Source: Acidithiobacillus caldus ATCC 51756
Lineage (GTDB): Bacteria; Pseudomonadota; Gammaproteobacteria; Acidithiobacillales; Acidithiobacillaceae
Direction of reading: 5' to 3'
Assembly (NCBI RefSeq): GCF_000175575.2
Contig: NZ_CP005986.1
Span: 379,549-443,548 of the forward strand
Length of the DNA: 64,000 bases
Numbering within the stretch: position 1 is the stretch's first letter; each line of letters starts with the position of its first letter. Of the stretch, positions 9,192 through 20,976 are shown in pieces. The position numbers and the translations under genes were made by a program. Below the pieces are notes generated by a model. That model searched no databases, had not been told where the DNA came from, and saw only the letters and a program-made list of their open reading frames with translations.

Positions 9192-9872
9192 TCAGCCGAA
9201 AGCAGCGGGGCAATCGCTGCCGCAGTCGCCGCTCCACTGCAGAAAGTTGCCGAGAAGGCGCAGGCCCGCCTCACCACTTTTCTCGGGGTGGCACTGCAGC
9301 GCAAAGATGTTGTCCTGCGCCAGGGCGGCACAAAAGGCAAAGCCATAGTCGCTGGAGGCCGCCAGAAGGTCGGGGTGGGCCGGTTCCACATAGAAGGAGT
9401 GGACGAAGTAATAATGGGCATCCTGGGGGATACCCGCAAAGAGCGGATGGGTGATGAGCTGGTGCAGTTCGTTCCAGCCCATGTGCGGGACCTTGAGCCG
9501 ACGTCCGTCGCTCGCCACCAGCGCCTCCTCGGGAAAAGGTAGGACCCGACCCGGCAGAATGCCAAGCCCGGTGTGCTCGCCGTGCTCGGTGCTGGATTCC
9601 ATCAGGAGCTGCATCCCCAGGCAGATACCGAGAAAGGGGCGACTGCTGGCCGCCACCCGGACGAACTCCAGAAGATCGCGATCCTCTAGAGCCGCCATGC
9701 AGTCGCCGAAGGCACCGACACCAGGGAAGACGATGCGGTCGCAGCGGGCGAGCTCCTCGGCCCTGCTGCTGATGGTGGCCTTGCCCCCGAGATGTTCCAC
9801 GGCCTTGGCAACGGAGTGGAGATTGCCCATGCCGTAGTCGACGATACCGACGCGGGTGAAACCCATGCTCAT
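9192..9872 (-). CDS. hisH: Imidazole glycerol phosphate synthase glutamine amidotransferase subunit
   Basis: Class I glutaminase that feeds ammonia to HisF. It has 226 residues. The nucleophile Cys84 lies in [13 protein letters not shown], and the His-Glu pair of the triad in [10 protein letters not shown] near the C-terminus. The oxyanion strand [10 protein letters not shown] is at the N-terminus. The ATG at 9872 overlaps the hisB stop by 4 nt. The C-terminal tail after the catalytic HPE is slightly longer than usual. Confidence 0.97.
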   Translation of the reverse strand: MSMGFTRVGIVDYGMGNLHSVAKAVEHLGGKATISSRAEELARCDRIVFPGVGAFGDCMAALEDRDLLEFVRVAASSRPFLGICLGMQLLMESSTEHGEHTGLGILPGRVLPFPEEALVASDGRRLKVPHMGWNELHQLITHPLFAGIPQDAHYYFVHSFYVEPAHPDLLAASSDYGFAFCAALAQDNIFALQCHPEKSGEAGLRLLGNFLQWSGDCGSDCPAAFG

Positions 9873-10465
9873 CCGCTGAGGGTCCCCTTGGTACTGGGGA
9901 CACCGCTTTGGCGCGGATCCGGGCTCACCGCCACCCGCAGAGCCCGGCCGCAGGCCTTGAAGATGGTCTCGGCGATGTGGTGGGCATTGTGTCCCCGAAG
10001 ATTGTCGATGTGCAGGGTGACCTGGGCGTGGTTGACGAAGCCCTGAAAGAATTCATGGAGCAGATCGACGTCAAAGCTGCCGATGAAGGCGCGCGGGTAC
10101 TCCACGGCGTAGACGAGACCCGGCCGCCCCGACAGATCCACCACCACCCGCGACAGTGCCTCGTCCAGAGGCACATAGGCGTGCCCGTAGCGCTGGATAC
10201 CGGCCTTGTCGCCCACAGCCTGGGCAAAGGCCTGACCCAGGGTGATACCGATGTCTTCGACGGTGTGGTGGGCATCGATCTGGAGATCCCCGTGGGCGTG
10301 GATCTCCAGATCAAAAAGGCCGTGGCGGGCGATCTGGTGGAGCATGTGATCGAGAAAGGGTATCCCGGAGGCGAGTTCTGCCCGCCCGCTGCCATCGAGG
10401 CCGATGGCAGCACGGATCTGGGTTTCCTGAGTATTGCGCTCGACAGCAGCGCGACGGGCGGTCAT
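9869..10465 (-). CDS. hisB: Imidazoleglycerol-phosphate dehydratase (monofunctional)
   Basis: Manganese-dependent dehydratase of histidine step 6, 198 residues. The metal-binding motifs [12 protein letters not shown] and [10 protein letters not shown] are intact, with the second copy HNAHHIAE near the C-terminus. It lacks the N-terminal HAD phosphatase domain fused in E. coli HisB, so histidinol-phosphate phosphatase must be encoded elsewhere; no such gene is seen here. It overlaps hisC and hisH by 4 nt on each side. Confidence 0.97.
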   Translation of the reverse strand: MTARRAAVERNTQETQIRAAIGLDGSGRAELASGIPFLDHMLHQIARHGLFDLEIHAHGDLQIDAHHTVEDIGITLGQAFAQAVGDKAGIQRYGHAYVPLDEALSRVVVDLSGRPGLVYAVEYPRAFIGSFDVDLLHEFFQGFVNHAQVTLHIDNLRGHNAHHIAETIFKACGRALRVAVSPDPRQSGVPSTKGTLSG

Positions 10466-11538
10466 AGCAAGTTCTCCAGGGCAGTGAGAAAGCGTTGGTT
10501 CTCGACGGGAGTGCCGACGCTCACCCGGAGATGGTCACCTAGGCGCGGATGTCCTGTAAAGGCCCGGATGAGCACGCCACGCTCGCGCAAGCCGGCGTGG
10601 ATGGCTGCCGCCCGCCCCGGGCAATGGAAGAGCAGAAAATTGGCCCGGCTTGGCCAGACCTTGAGCCCCAGAGCCTGGAGGGCCGCCGTGAGGCGCTCCC
10701 GCTCGCGACAGATGGCGTCCGCCTGCTCCGCCAGAAGGTCCGCGTGCGTCAGGAAAAAATCCAGGCTCAACTGACTCAGGACATTGATGTTGTAGGGTAG
10801 GCGCAGTCTGTCCAGAACCTCGATCCAGGGCCTGGGGCCGGCGAGGTAGCCTAGACGCAGGCCCGCCAGACCCTCTTTGGAAAGGGTTCGCAGGAGCAGC
10901 AGGTTGGGGTAGTGTCCGAGCTGCTGGGCAAAGCTCAGGCCGCTGAAGGGATGGTAGGCTTCATCCACCACCACGAGACCGGGAGCGGCCGCGACGATGG
11001 CCTCCAACGTTGCCTCGGGCAGGCACTGACCGCTGGGGTTGTTGGGCCAGTCCAGAAACACGATGGCCGGTCGCTGGGTCGCCATCTCACGCAGAAACTG
11101 CGATAGGTCGAGCTGGAAATCATCGTCCAGGGCCACGCCCACGAAGGGCAGCCCAAAATGCTCGGCGATGATGCGGTACATCACGAAGCTCGGCTCCAGG
11201 GCGAGCACCGGTCGGCCCGTGTGGGCCACGGCCAGGATCAGGAGCTGAATGAGTTCATCGGAGCCGTTACCGAGCATGAGCGCCTGGTCCGCCGGGATGC
11301 CGCCGTGATGGGCAAGGGCGGCCAGCAAGGCCTCGGGTCGCGGCTCGGGATAGCGGTTGAGGGGAGCCTCCCGCAGCCGCGCAAGCCACGACGCACGTAA
11401 GTCCTCGGGCAGGCCGTAGGGGTTCTCCATGGCGTCCAGTTTGACCATGCCCCGGGCATCGGCGACGTGGTAGGCCTTGCCCGCCCGCAGTTCGGGTCGC
11501 AGCAGCGCTTCCTGCAGTGCGGCGATGTCGCTGTCCAT
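10462..11538 (-). CDS. hisC: Histidinol-phosphate aminotransferase
   Basis: PLP-dependent class I/II aminotransferase of histidine step 7, 358 residues. The Schiff-base lysine is in [14 protein letters not shown]. The cofactor-binding LDWPNNPSG and VVDEAYHPF motifs precede it, and the substrate Arg region [11 protein letters not shown] lies at the C-terminus. It is 3 nt downstream of hisD and overlaps hisB by 4 nt. The family also includes phenylalanine-specific paralogues; operon position makes HisC the right call. Confidence 0.96.
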   Translation of the reverse strand: MDSDIAALQEALLRPELRAGKAYHVADARGMVKLDAMENPYGLPEDLRASWLARLREAPLNRYPEPRPEALLAALAHHGGIPADQALMLGNGSDELIQLLILAVAHTGRPVLALEPSFVMYRIIAEHFGLPFVGVALDDDFQLDLSQFLREMATQRPAIVFLDWPNNPSGQCLPEATLEAIVAAAPGLVVVDEAYHPFSGLSFAQQLGHYPNLLLLRTLSKEGLAGLRLGYLAGPRPWIEVLDRLRLPYNINVLSQLSLDFFLTHADLLAEQADAICRERERLTAALQALGLKVWPSRANFLLFHCPGRAAAIHAGLRERGVLIRAFTGHPRLGDHLRVSVGTPVENQRFLTALENLL

Positions 11539-11541
11539 GCT

Positions 11542-12833
11542 TCAGTGGCCGGGGATGCGGGCGGCGGCGGATCGAGCGTGGGCGGTCAGCCCCTCCGCCC
11601 GCGCCAGACGCTCTGCCAGGGCGCCCAGGGTGGCGGCACCGGCGGCGCTGGCACCGATGAGGCTGCTACGCTTGACGAAGTCGTAGACGCCCAGGGGCGA
11701 GGAAAAACGGGCGCTACCGCCCGTGGGCAGAACGTGGTTGGGACCGGCCACGTAGTCGCCCAGGGCCTCGCAACTGTGGATGCCGAGGAAGATGGCGCCG
11801 GCATTGTGGATCTTGTCCAGCAGGGCCTCGGGATCGGCCACGGCGAGCTCCAGGTGCTCCGGGGCGATACCATCGGCGATACGGCAGGCGTCGGCGGCGT
11901 CCGTCGCGAGGATCAAGGCACCGCGTTCTTGCCAGCTCTGCCGGGCGATGGGAGCGCGATCCAGCTGGCTCAGGGCGTGGTCGACGGCTGCAGCCACCGC
12001 TTCCAGGTGGGCGGCATCCCAGGCGATGAAGATGCTCTGGGCTAGTTCGTCATGCTCGGCTTGGGAGAGCAGATCCCAAGCCAGCCACTCGGCGGGCGCG
12101 CTGCCGTCGCTGATCACCAGGATCTCGCTGGGGCCGGCGATCATGTCGATGCCCACGCGCCCAAAGACCATGCGCTTGGCCGTGGCGACGTAGGTATTGC
12201 CGGGCCCGACGATCTTGTCCACGGCGGGTACGAGTTCGGTGCCGTAGGCCAGCGCCGCCACCGCCTGGGCGCCACCCAGGCGGAAGACGCGATCCACCCC
12301 CGCCACCGCGGCGGCCGCCAGCACCCAAGGATTCACCTCGCCACGCGGGGTGGGCACGGTCATGTGGATCTCGCCCACGCCGGCGACGCGGGCGGGCAAG
12401 GCGTTCATGAGCACGGAACTGGGGTAGGCGGCCTTTCCTCCCGGCACATAGATGCCGACCCGGGCCAGGGGCAGGACGCGTTGGCCAAGAAGGGTGCCGT
12501 CGGCTTCTCGGTACTGCCAGGATTCCAGTTTTTGCCGCTCATGATACCCACGGATACGATGGGCGGCTTCCTCCAGGGCTTCACGCTCCGGCGCGCTCAG
12601 GGCGGCCAGCGCCTCCTCCCAGTCACGGCGCGGGATTTCGAGTTCGGCGGCGGTCTCGAGGTGGAGGCCGTCGAAGCGCGCCGAGTATTCCAGGAGCGCC
12701 GCATCGCCGCGTTCCCGCACCGCAGCGAGGATCTCCCGCACCCGATTCTCCACCAGCGGATCCAGATTGGCGTCCCAGTCGTGCAGCTGCCGCAGGGCTT
12801 CGGTAAAGTGGGGGTCGCGGCTATTGAGGCGCT

Positions 12834-12837
<4 letters not shown>
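11542..12837 (-). CDS. hisD: Histidinol dehydrogenase
   Basis: Zinc and NAD-dependent enzyme for the last two histidine steps, 431 residues, the usual length. [12 protein letters not shown] and [14 protein letters not shown] contribute to the NAD/zinc site; the catalytic Glu-His pair is in [11 protein letters not shown], and the C-terminal [17 protein letters not shown] is characteristic. The ATG at 12837 overlaps the hisG stop by 4 nt. Confidence 0.97.
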
Positions 12838-14755
<1,918 letters not shown>

Positions 14756-15088
14756 TCAGGCGTCCTGCTGCTTCTGCACGTTGGCCACCAGCTTCTGGAG
14801 CTCGCCCTGCTGGTAGAGGTCGGCCATGATGTCGGAGCCACCGATGAACTCGCCGCCGATGTAGAGCTGCGGTATGGTGGGCCAGTTGGAGTACTGTTTG
14901 ATGCCGTCGCGGATCTGCGGGTCGGCCAGGACATCCACGGTGAAGACCTCCGTGGCGCCGGCCTGCTGCAAGAGCTGCACGGCGCGGGCCGAAAAGCCAC
15001 ACTGGGGCATGCGTGGGTTGCCCTTCATGTAGAGAACGATGGGGTGCTTGTGCACCTGTTCCTGGATGAGATCTTGAATACTGGCCAT
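14756..15088 (-). CDS. grxD: Monothiol glutaredoxin (Grx4/GrxD type)
   Basis: CGFS-type glutaredoxin that binds a bridging [2Fe-2S] cluster and works in iron-sulfur trafficking with BolA proteins. The 110 residues begin at the ATG at 15088 (MASIQDLIQEQV). Longer in-frame readings upstream have no similarity to the family. The active site CGFS is at residues 30-33, with the glutathione-binding WPTIPQLYIGG and GGSDI segments. The neighbouring upstream gene is an IbaG-like BolA protein, its expected functional partner. Confidence 0.96.
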   Translation of the reverse strand: MASIQDLIQEQVHKHPIVLYMKGNPRMPQCGFSARAVQLLQQAGATEVFTVDVLADPQIRDGIKQYSNWPTIPQLYIGGEFIGGSDIMADLYQQGELQKLVANVQKQQDA

Positions 15089-15134
15089 ATGCACCTCGTT
15101 TGGGGATGGGAGACCGGGCCCGCCGGGCGCGGTC

Positions 15135-15374
15135 TCAGGAAGGCTTGTGGACTTCTTCGGGACTGAGCGTGCGCAACTGCAGGGCATGGATTTCGGCACG
15201 CATGCGCTCGCCCAGACACGCGTAGACCTGCTGATGGCGCTGCACCAGCGAGCGTCCAGTAAACTGTGGGGCAATGACCACCGCCTCAAAATGCGCCCCG
15301 TCGTCTCCCAGGACCCGGACGTCGGCGCCGGGCAGGCCGGATTGGATCAGTTCGCGAATGGTATCTGCGTTCAT
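15135..15374 (-). CDS. BolA-family protein (IbaG-like)
   Basis: Small BolA fold protein of 79 residues. The family signature is visible: VRVLGDDGAHFEAVVIAPQFTGRSLVQRHQQVY, containing the conserved His of the helix and the RHQQVY motif, followed by HALQLRTLSPEE. The stretch resembles E. coli IbaG (YrbA) more than BolA itself. It lies 46 nt before grxD and after the ABC-2 permease. Adjacent BolA and CGFS glutaredoxin genes point to iron-sulfur cluster handling. Confidence 0.92.
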   Translation of the reverse strand: MNADTIRELIQSGLPGADVRVLGDDGAHFEAVVIAPQFTGRSLVQRHQQVYACLGERMRAEIHALQLRTLSPEEVHKPS

Positions 15375-15424
15375 GGGCCGGATTCTACCTCAAAAAATGG
15401 ACGCTGTTGATCCCCGCAGGGTAT

Positions 15425-16288
15425 TCAGGGACGGAGCTTGTAACCGCGGTACAGCAACCACCACGCCCAGCCCCCGGCGAGGAGGAAAAAAACCAGGGCC
15501 ACCGCCAGGCTCACCCAGACCGAGACGTCGGCGTCGGCGAAAAAGCCGTAACGAAAGCCATCGATGATATAGAAGAAGGGGTTGACCATGGAAAAGCTGC
15601 GCCACACACCGGGCAGGGATTGCACCGAGTAGAAGACACCGGCCAGAAAGGTCAGCGGCATGATGAGAAAATTCTGAAAACCGGCGATCTGGTCGAACTT
15701 CTCGGCCCACAGGCCAGCGATGATGCCCAGAGCACCCATGCCCCCCGCGCCGAGGATGGTAAAAATCACCACCCACAAGGGATGCAGGATCGGAATCTGC
15801 AGATACAGCAGAGCCAGGGCCAGAATCGCCAGCCCCACGGCGGCACCACGGACGATGGCGGCTGCCGTCATGGCCAGAAAGATCTCCGTGGGGCTCAGGG
15901 GCGACAGCAGCAGGAAGACGATATTGCCGGTGACCTTGGACTGGATGAGGCTCGAGGAACTGTTGGCAAAGGCGTTTTGCAGGACCGACATCATCATCAG
16001 GCCAGGGACGATGAAGGTGGTGTAATCCACTCCCGGATAGACCGTGACCCGTCCTCCCAGGGCGTGACCGAAAACGAGCAGGTACAGCAGTGTAGTCACG
16101 AGGGGTGCGGCGATGGTCTGCAGCCAGACCTTGGCAAAGCGCAATACTTCCTTGCGGAACAGGGTCAGGGTGGGGGTGAGGTGCACTCCCTGGGGTAGAC
16201 CCCGGGGATCGCTGGTCCCGAGCCGCGACGGGCTGGCGCAGGGGTTGCCCCGCGTCGCCCCGGACCCGAGCGTGGGCAGCTCAGGCAT
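15425..16288 (-). CDS. ABC-2 type transporter permease (YadH-like)
   Basis: Integral membrane permease with six hydrophobic segments and the ABC-2 signature (PLTFLAGVFYSVQSLPGVWRSFSMVNPFFYIIDGFRYG near the C-terminus), similar to E. coli YadH. Two starts are possible. ATG 16288 has GGAG upstream, overlaps surA by 8 nt, and gives 287 residues with an unconserved leader of about 34. GTG 16186 gives 253 residues, matching the usual family length. No ABC ATPase gene is next to it, unlike the normal yadG-yadH pair, so its ATPase must be encoded elsewhere. Substrate unknown. Confidence 0.9.
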   Translation of the reverse strand: MPELPTLGSGATRGNPCASPSRLGTSDPRGLPQGVHLTPTLTLFRKEVLRFAKVWLQTIAAPLVTTLLYLLVFGHALGGRVTVYPGVDYTTFIVPGLMMMSVLQNAFANSSSSLIQSKVTGNIVFLLLSPLSPTEIFLAMTAAAIVRGAAVGLAILALALLYLQIPILHPLWVVIFTILGAGGMGALGIIAGLWAEKFDQIAGFQNFLIMPLTFLAGVFYSVQSLPGVWRSFSMVNPFFYIIDGFRYGFFADADVSVWVSLAVALVFFLLAGGWAWWLLYRGYKLRP

Positions 16289-17720
16289 CCTGACTCCGCA
16301 GGCTGGGGTCGAGGATCTCCACATAGGCACCATCGCGGATGCGGCGCTGCCACTCTTCCAGACGCTGGCGGGCGATGCGGTTGTAGAGCTGCATCCGCGC
16401 TGCGGCCAGGATCTGCTCGTCTCCCACTGGTACCTGGCGCTGCGCCTGGGCCTGGAGGATATAGATGGCGTCGCCCACCCGCACGGGACTGCTCACCGCA
16501 CCGGGCTGCAGGGCCAGGAGGGTGCGCTCCAGCTCATCGGGAAGCTTGCCCGGTGCGACCCAGCCCAGCTCCCCCCCGGCGGCGGCGGTACTGGGGTCCT
16601 GACTGTAGCGGCGCGCGAGTTCCGAAAACCGCGTGCCTCCCTGCAGGGCCGTCTCGATGTCCTGGGCGCGTGCCTCGGCCTCCTGCAACTGCAGGCCGTT
16701 ACTGGCGCGCAGGACGATGGCCGCGGCTTTCACCTCGGTGACCGTCGGTTCTTCGTGTTTGGTGTCCAGCACCTTGAAGATGTGGAAGCCCGTGGGGCCT
16801 GGGATCACCGGGCTGATTTCACCAGGCTTCAGGCTCATGAGGGTCTGGCTGATGGCAGGGGGGAGCTCGGCGGCCTTGACCCAGCCCAGTCGTCCGCCCT
16901 GGAGCGCGTCGCGACTGCTGCTGACCTCTGCCGCGAGGCGGCTGAAGCTCGCTCCAGCCTCGAGGCGATCGCGTATCTCCTGGGCCTGACGGCGGGCGGC
17001 GCTGATGGCGTCGGGCGTGGGATTGTCCGGCAGGGGGATGAAGATCTGCTGCAGGTCGAAGCTCACCCCCCCCAGTTCCTTGAGCTGGCGGGCGAAGGTC
17101 TTGACCTCGTCGGGGCCGATGTGGATGCGGCTCTCCACCTCTTGCTGGGTCAGGCGGTCGACGAGGATGCGATCGCGCAGATCGTCCTCGAATTGGGTCC
17201 AGGACTGGCCCTGCTGCGCCAAGGCCTGGCGCAGCTGATCGGGGGTGAGATTGTTGGCTCGGGCGATATTGCCAATGGCCTGATCCAGGGTGGCCTGATC
17301 GACCTTGATCCCGGCCCGCTTGGCAATCTGCAGCTCGACATCCTGCAAGATCATCTGCTGCAGGACCTGGCGCCGCAGGACCTCCTCCGGTGGCAGCGCA
17401 TTGGGATCCTGCTGCTGCAGGCGCGCGCGAATGGCCGCTACCCTCTGCGCCAGCTGCAGGGAGGTGATGATGTCGTCGTTGACGACGGCGACCACCTTGT
17501 CCAGATCCTCGGCGTTGCTGGGCAGAGGAGCGACGCTAGGGGCGAGGTCGGAACTTTCGGAATAGACCCGATCCGACGCCGATGTAGCAGGCGCCTGCTT
17601 TACCAAGACGCTGGGTGCCAGCAAGGAATCGCGGTTGACGAAGGGGGTATCGGCAAGGCCGACGGTACAGATGCTGTTCAAGGCAACCGCAAGGGCTAAG
17701 GCAAGACGAGGGTGTGACAT
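16281..17720 (-). CDS. surA: Periplasmic chaperone and peptidyl-prolyl isomerase SurA
   Basis: Periplasmic chaperone for outer membrane proteins, including LptD encoded just upstream. It has 479 residues from the ATG at 17720, which overlaps the lptD stop by 1 nt (TGATG). The order is signal peptide (about 1-24), then a low-complexity linker to about residue 65. The SurA N-terminal domain follows (VVNDDIITSLQLAQRV to about 205), then two parvulin domains (about 220-320 and 335-430) with GGRLGWV and GGELGWV strands, and a C-terminal helix. Slightly longer than E. coli SurA (428) because of the N-terminal linker. Confidence 0.95.
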   Translation of the reverse strand: MSHPRLALALAVALNSICTVGLADTPFVNRDSLLAPSVLVKQAPATSASDRVYSESSDLAPSVAPLPSNAEDLDKVVAVVNDDIITSLQLAQRVAAIRARLQQQDPNALPPEEVLRRQVLQQMILQDVELQIAKRAGIKVDQATLDQAIGNIARANNLTPDQLRQALAQQGQSWTQFEDDLRDRILVDRLTQQEVESRIHIGPDEVKTFARQLKELGGVSFDLQQIFIPLPDNPTPDAISAARRQAQEIRDRLEAGASFSRLAAEVSSSRDALQGGRLGWVKAAELPPAISQTLMSLKPGEISPVIPGPTGFHIFKVLDTKHEEPTVTEVKAAAIVLRASNGLQLQEAEARAQDIETALQGGTRFSELARRYSQDPSTAAAGGELGWVAPGKLPDELERTLLALQPGAVSSPVRVGDAIYILQAQAQRQVPVGDEQILAAARMQLYNRIARQRLEEWQRRIRDGAYVEILDPSLRSQDA

Positions 17721-19933
17721 CAAAACTCCATGCTGGCGCCCGGCACATACTGGTTGAGCAAGCCGTTGGAGGCGTTACCCACACTGGTCAGGCCGCGCAA
17801 CACAATCTCGAGATAAACGGCATTGTTGGTCTGCCCACCCAAGAGGATCTGATGATAGACCATGAGTTGGGCCGCCCAGCAGCCGCCATCATAGCCGATC
17901 CCCACCAGTTCCTCCAAGGGCTTGTGATCGGCCACATCGTACTGATAGCTCCCCAATACCCGCCACTGGCGAAACACGGGCCAGGCGGCGGATACCCCCG
18001 CCTGATTCACGTAGTTTCGGGTATAGCGGTAGTCGAGGTTGAGGACCTTGCCCGCGCCGGGCAGCCACTGCGCGCGAAAATCGGCGCGTTCGAGGCGTTC
18101 CCAGCCAGAGCGCGCCTGACCGCTGCCGAGGAGGTAGAGATTCGGCAGCGGTGAATATTCCCCTTGAAAGAAATAATCGGACTGGGGATTCTGCGGAACG
18201 ATATTGCCGGCGAGATCGATCTGTTGGCGATTGAAGTAGCGAATCTGCCCCAGGGCCGCCTGCCAGATCTGGCGTCCCGCGGCATTCTGGTGACTGCCCT
18301 GGAGCCCGTAGATGATCTGATTGGCGCCATTGATGCGGTCACTGCCGCTGAAGAGGCTATTGTCGGCAAAAATGCTGTCGTAGTTGGAAAAGGGCAGGCT
18401 GGTATCGAACAGTGGGATGTCGTTCTGGGCGCGCAGGGGGATGTACAGATACTTGAAGATGGGCTGCAGGACGGTGACGCCGTCGGCGGAACCGTAGCGG
18501 ACGAAATTCAGGCTGCCCTTCAGGCTCAGGGCCGGCAGGGTGCGACTGATGGCGCGACTGTAGGGCGGATTGCGCTGCACCTGATAATAGCTGTAGTAGA
18601 GGCGTGCCTTGGGATCGAGAAAGCCCCAGGCGCGGCTGAAGCGCCAGCCGAAGGTCGGAGTCAGGTCCAGACGCTCGCCGATGGGTCCGGCGGACGCGTA
18701 GAAGTAGTTGAAATTGCTGCGCCAGTCGAAGTAACCGCGATTCCCCACCCGCCAGTAGCCATTGGCGTAGAGGTAGGGCAGCTGGGAATAGGGGGCGACG
18801 CCACCTGGTGCCAGCTCTTGATAATTCTGCAGTACGGCGCCGGCGTCGATGTGGGCGTTACCGTAGTACACCCCCGCCGTCGAGGTCAGGTAAGGAGCGT
18901 TGCCGATGCCGCCCAGGAAACTGCTGCCAAAGCCCGCACTGCTGCCGAAATCGGCGAGAAAATTCCGGTAACTCACCCGGTTGATGTTGGTGGCCAGGCT
19001 GAATCCGTCGCCCAGATTCTGCTGGTGCTGCCAGGAAATGGCCCAGACCGTGTTGTGCGTGAGGCGATCGGCGGGGAGCAGGTCGAGGTTCAAGCGCCCG
19101 GAATAGCTGGGCTCGAGGTAGCGAAACTGGTTCTGCAGCATGACGCCGCGCTTGGTGAAGCCCAACACGGTCAGGGTATCGTCCAGGTTGGGAGCGATGT
19201 CGAAGTAATAGGGTATCCCAAGCGTCAGGCCATTGACGGTGGAGCTGCCGAAGGTCGGGGTCAGGAAGCCGGAGTGGCGCTTCAGGGGAAAGCTCAGATA
19301 GGGCAGCCAGAAGATCGGCAGGCCAAAGACGTTGAGGGTCGTATTGCGGGTGGTGACGTAGTCGTCGTTCTGGTTCAGGTCCAACTGGCTGGACCACAGC
19401 TGCCAGGCCGGAACCTTGCCGTCGCAGGTGGTGTAGCAGGCCTCATTCAGGCGATAGCGTCCCTTGCCCAGTTCCTCGCCCTTTTTTGCGTGGCCGTGGC
19501 CGTGCTGGGCTTCCAGCAGATATCGGGGTTGCAGGACGATGCCCTGGTTGGCCTGGACGTGGACGATGGCCTTGGGGGCGGCGGTGACGAGGCCAGGGCT
19601 GACCATGCGCACGTGCCCAGTGGCGATGATCTCGTCTTCGTCCTGGCGGTAGTGCACCTCATCGGCATACAGGCGACGGTCGCCGTAGAGGACTTCGACG
19701 TCACCACTCGCGGTCCAGTGGCCGCTGGCCACCCCCTGCACGTGATCGGCATAGAGGGTGATGGGTCCGGCTGGCGATCCCCAGGCGCCCGGGGCGAGAC
19801 CCAGCAAAACCAGGAGAGACCATCGCCAGGGAGCCACCCGAGGCATTTGGGCGTGGTGCCCGTGCGCCGTGCCGCGCGCGCGGTGGCCGCGAAGCCGTGG
19901 GGCACAGCCGGAGTGGGCGTGGGGCGCTTTCAT
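17720..19933 (-). CDS. lptD: LPS-assembly outer membrane protein LptD
   Basis: Outer membrane beta-barrel that inserts LPS delivered by LptA. The N-terminal beta-jellyroll (OstA-like: ITLYADHVQGVASGHWTASGDVEV) is at about residues 57-150. The barrel follows, with many aromatic-ended strands to the terminal MEF. Conserved Cys are in EACYTTCDG, but only one Cys (GYDGGCWAAQ) is at the C-terminal position where E. coli has an adjacent pair. The longest start is 19933. A more natural one is ATG 19846 (MPRVAPWRWSLLVLLGLAPG), which puts a signal peptide at the N-terminus. It is divergent from amgK and coupled to surA. Confidence 0.94.
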   Translation of the reverse strand: MKAPHAHSGCAPRLRGHRARGTAHGHHAQMPRVAPWRWSLLVLLGLAPGAWGSPAGPITLYADHVQGVASGHWTASGDVEVLYGDRRLYADEVHYRQDEDEIIATGHVRMVSPGLVTAAPKAIVHVQANQGIVLQPRYLLEAQHGHGHAKKGEELGKGRYRLNEACYTTCDGKVPAWQLWSSQLDLNQNDDYVTTRNTTLNVFGLPIFWLPYLSFPLKRHSGFLTPTFGSSTVNGLTLGIPYYFDIAPNLDDTLTVLGFTKRGVMLQNQFRYLEPSYSGRLNLDLLPADRLTHNTVWAISWQHQQNLGDGFSLATNINRVSYRNFLADFGSSAGFGSSFLGGIGNAPYLTSTAGVYYGNAHIDAGAVLQNYQELAPGGVAPYSQLPYLYANGYWRVGNRGYFDWRSNFNYFYASAGPIGERLDLTPTFGWRFSRAWGFLDPKARLYYSYYQVQRNPPYSRAISRTLPALSLKGSLNFVRYGSADGVTVLQPIFKYLYIPLRAQNDIPLFDTSLPFSNYDSIFADNSLFSGSDRINGANQIIYGLQGSHQNAAGRQIWQAALGQIRYFNRQQIDLAGNIVPQNPQSDYFFQGEYSPLPNLYLLGSGQARSGWERLERADFRAQWLPGAGKVLNLDYRYTRNYVNQAGVSAAWPVFRQWRVLGSYQYDVADHKPLEELVGIGYDGGCWAAQLMVYHQILLGGQTNNAVYLEIVLRGLTSVGNASNGLLNQYVPGASMEF

Positions 19934-19962
19934 AGGCGCCTAAAATCGCACAGAATGCGCGC

Positions 19963-20976
19963 ATGTCGCAATCGCCCATGGCCGCCCGTCCAGAACCCTC
20001 GCCACTGCCCGCGCAGGTACGCTCCTGGCTTGCCCAATGGCATCTGCAGGATGGCGCCCAAGCGTTGCGCGGCGACGCCAGCGCCCGGCGCTACTGGCGT
20101 CTGCGCGGCGCCATGCTCGCCCAGTTTCCCGCGGAGGATGAACTGCTTCCCTTTCTCCGGGTCCAGTACCGTTGGCAGCGGGCAGGCCTGCCCGTGCCTC
20201 GCATCCTTGCCGTACAACCGCGCCTCGGGCTCATCCTGCAGGAGGATCTCGGCGATGTGGATCTGAAGTCCCGGCTGGACGACCGGGCGTCTGCAGAAGC
20301 CGCCATGGAGGCGGGCTTGGATCTCGCCTTACGCCTTGCCGCAGCGGGCCGGGGCCAGTGGTCGCGGCCGGCCTTGCCTGCCTACGATGCTACCCGTCTG
20401 CTCGGCGAATTGCGGTTGTTCCGCGACTGGTATCTTCCCGCGCACGTGCCGTCGGCGCCGTCTGCCGCGGCGGAAGCGGCCTTGGACGAAATTTTTGCCA
20501 CGCTCACGGCGCGGGCCCTGGCCCAGCCACGGGTGTGGGTACACCGCGATTTCCATGCCCGTAACATCCTCATCCACCCAAGGTCTGGAGAACTCGTCCT
20601 CATCGACTTTCAGGATGCGGTGGAAGGCCCCTGGACCTACGATCTTGCTTCCCTGCTCTGGGATCGCTACTGGGACTGGAGCCAAGAGCGGCGCTCCGCC
20701 TGGATTGCCTCCTATCGAGAGGGTCTCGTGGATGCAGGCTTTGCGCCGCCGTCGCCAGAGATATTCGAGGCGCAGGTGCAGAGCATGGCCCTGCAGCGCA
20801 ATCTCAAGATTCTGGGAATCTTTTGTCGGCTGGCCCGACGCGATGGCAAGGAGCACTATCTGGACTTTCTGCCACGCTTTTGGTCCTACGTCTGGGAAGG
20901 GTTGGGACACGATGCGAAGCTCGCAGCGTATCGGGACTGGTTTGCGCCGTGGGCACCCGCGTCCGCCAGGCCATGA
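19963..20976 (+). CDS. amgK: N-acetylmuramate / N-acetylglucosamine anomeric kinase AmgK
   Basis: Aminoglycoside-phosphotransferase-fold kinase, 337 residues. It shows the catalytic loop HRDFHARNILIHP and the metal-binding LIDFQDAVEGPWTYDLASLLWD. Together with the overlapping nucleotidyltransferase gene it forms the AmgK-MurU cell-wall recycling pair known from Pseudomonas: the kinase phosphorylates MurNAc/GlcNAc at C1, bypassing de novo UDP-MurNAc synthesis and the MurA/fosfomycin step. The assignment relies on this pairing as well as on the fold. lptD is divergently oriented 29 nt away. Confidence 0.9.
   Translation: MSQSPMAARPEPSPLPAQVRSWLAQWHLQDGAQALRGDASARRYWRLRGAMLAQFPAEDELLPFLRVQYRWQRAGLPVPRILAVQPRLGLILQEDLGDVDLKSRLDDRASAEAAMEAGLDLALRLAAAGRGQWSRPALPAYDATRLLGELRLFRDWYLPAHVPSAPSAAAEAALDEIFATLTARALAQPRVWVHRDFHARNILIHPRSGELVLIDFQDAVEGPWTYDLASLLWDRYWDWSQERRSAWIASYREGLVDAGFAPPSPEIFEAQVQSMALQRNLKILGIFCRLARRDGKEHYLDFLPRFWSYVWEGLGHDAKLAAYRDWFAPWAPASARP

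Noticed and set aside
15089-15289. Longer glutaredoxin reading frame
   Set aside because: The extra residues overlap the ibaG gene and lack similarity; ATG 15088 matches the family start.
18164-20266. Open plus-strand frame of 700 codons antisense to lptD
   Set aside because: It is the mirror frame of a GC-rich gene with clear LptD similarity. The translation is low in complexity and has no domain, and no ribosome site precedes it.
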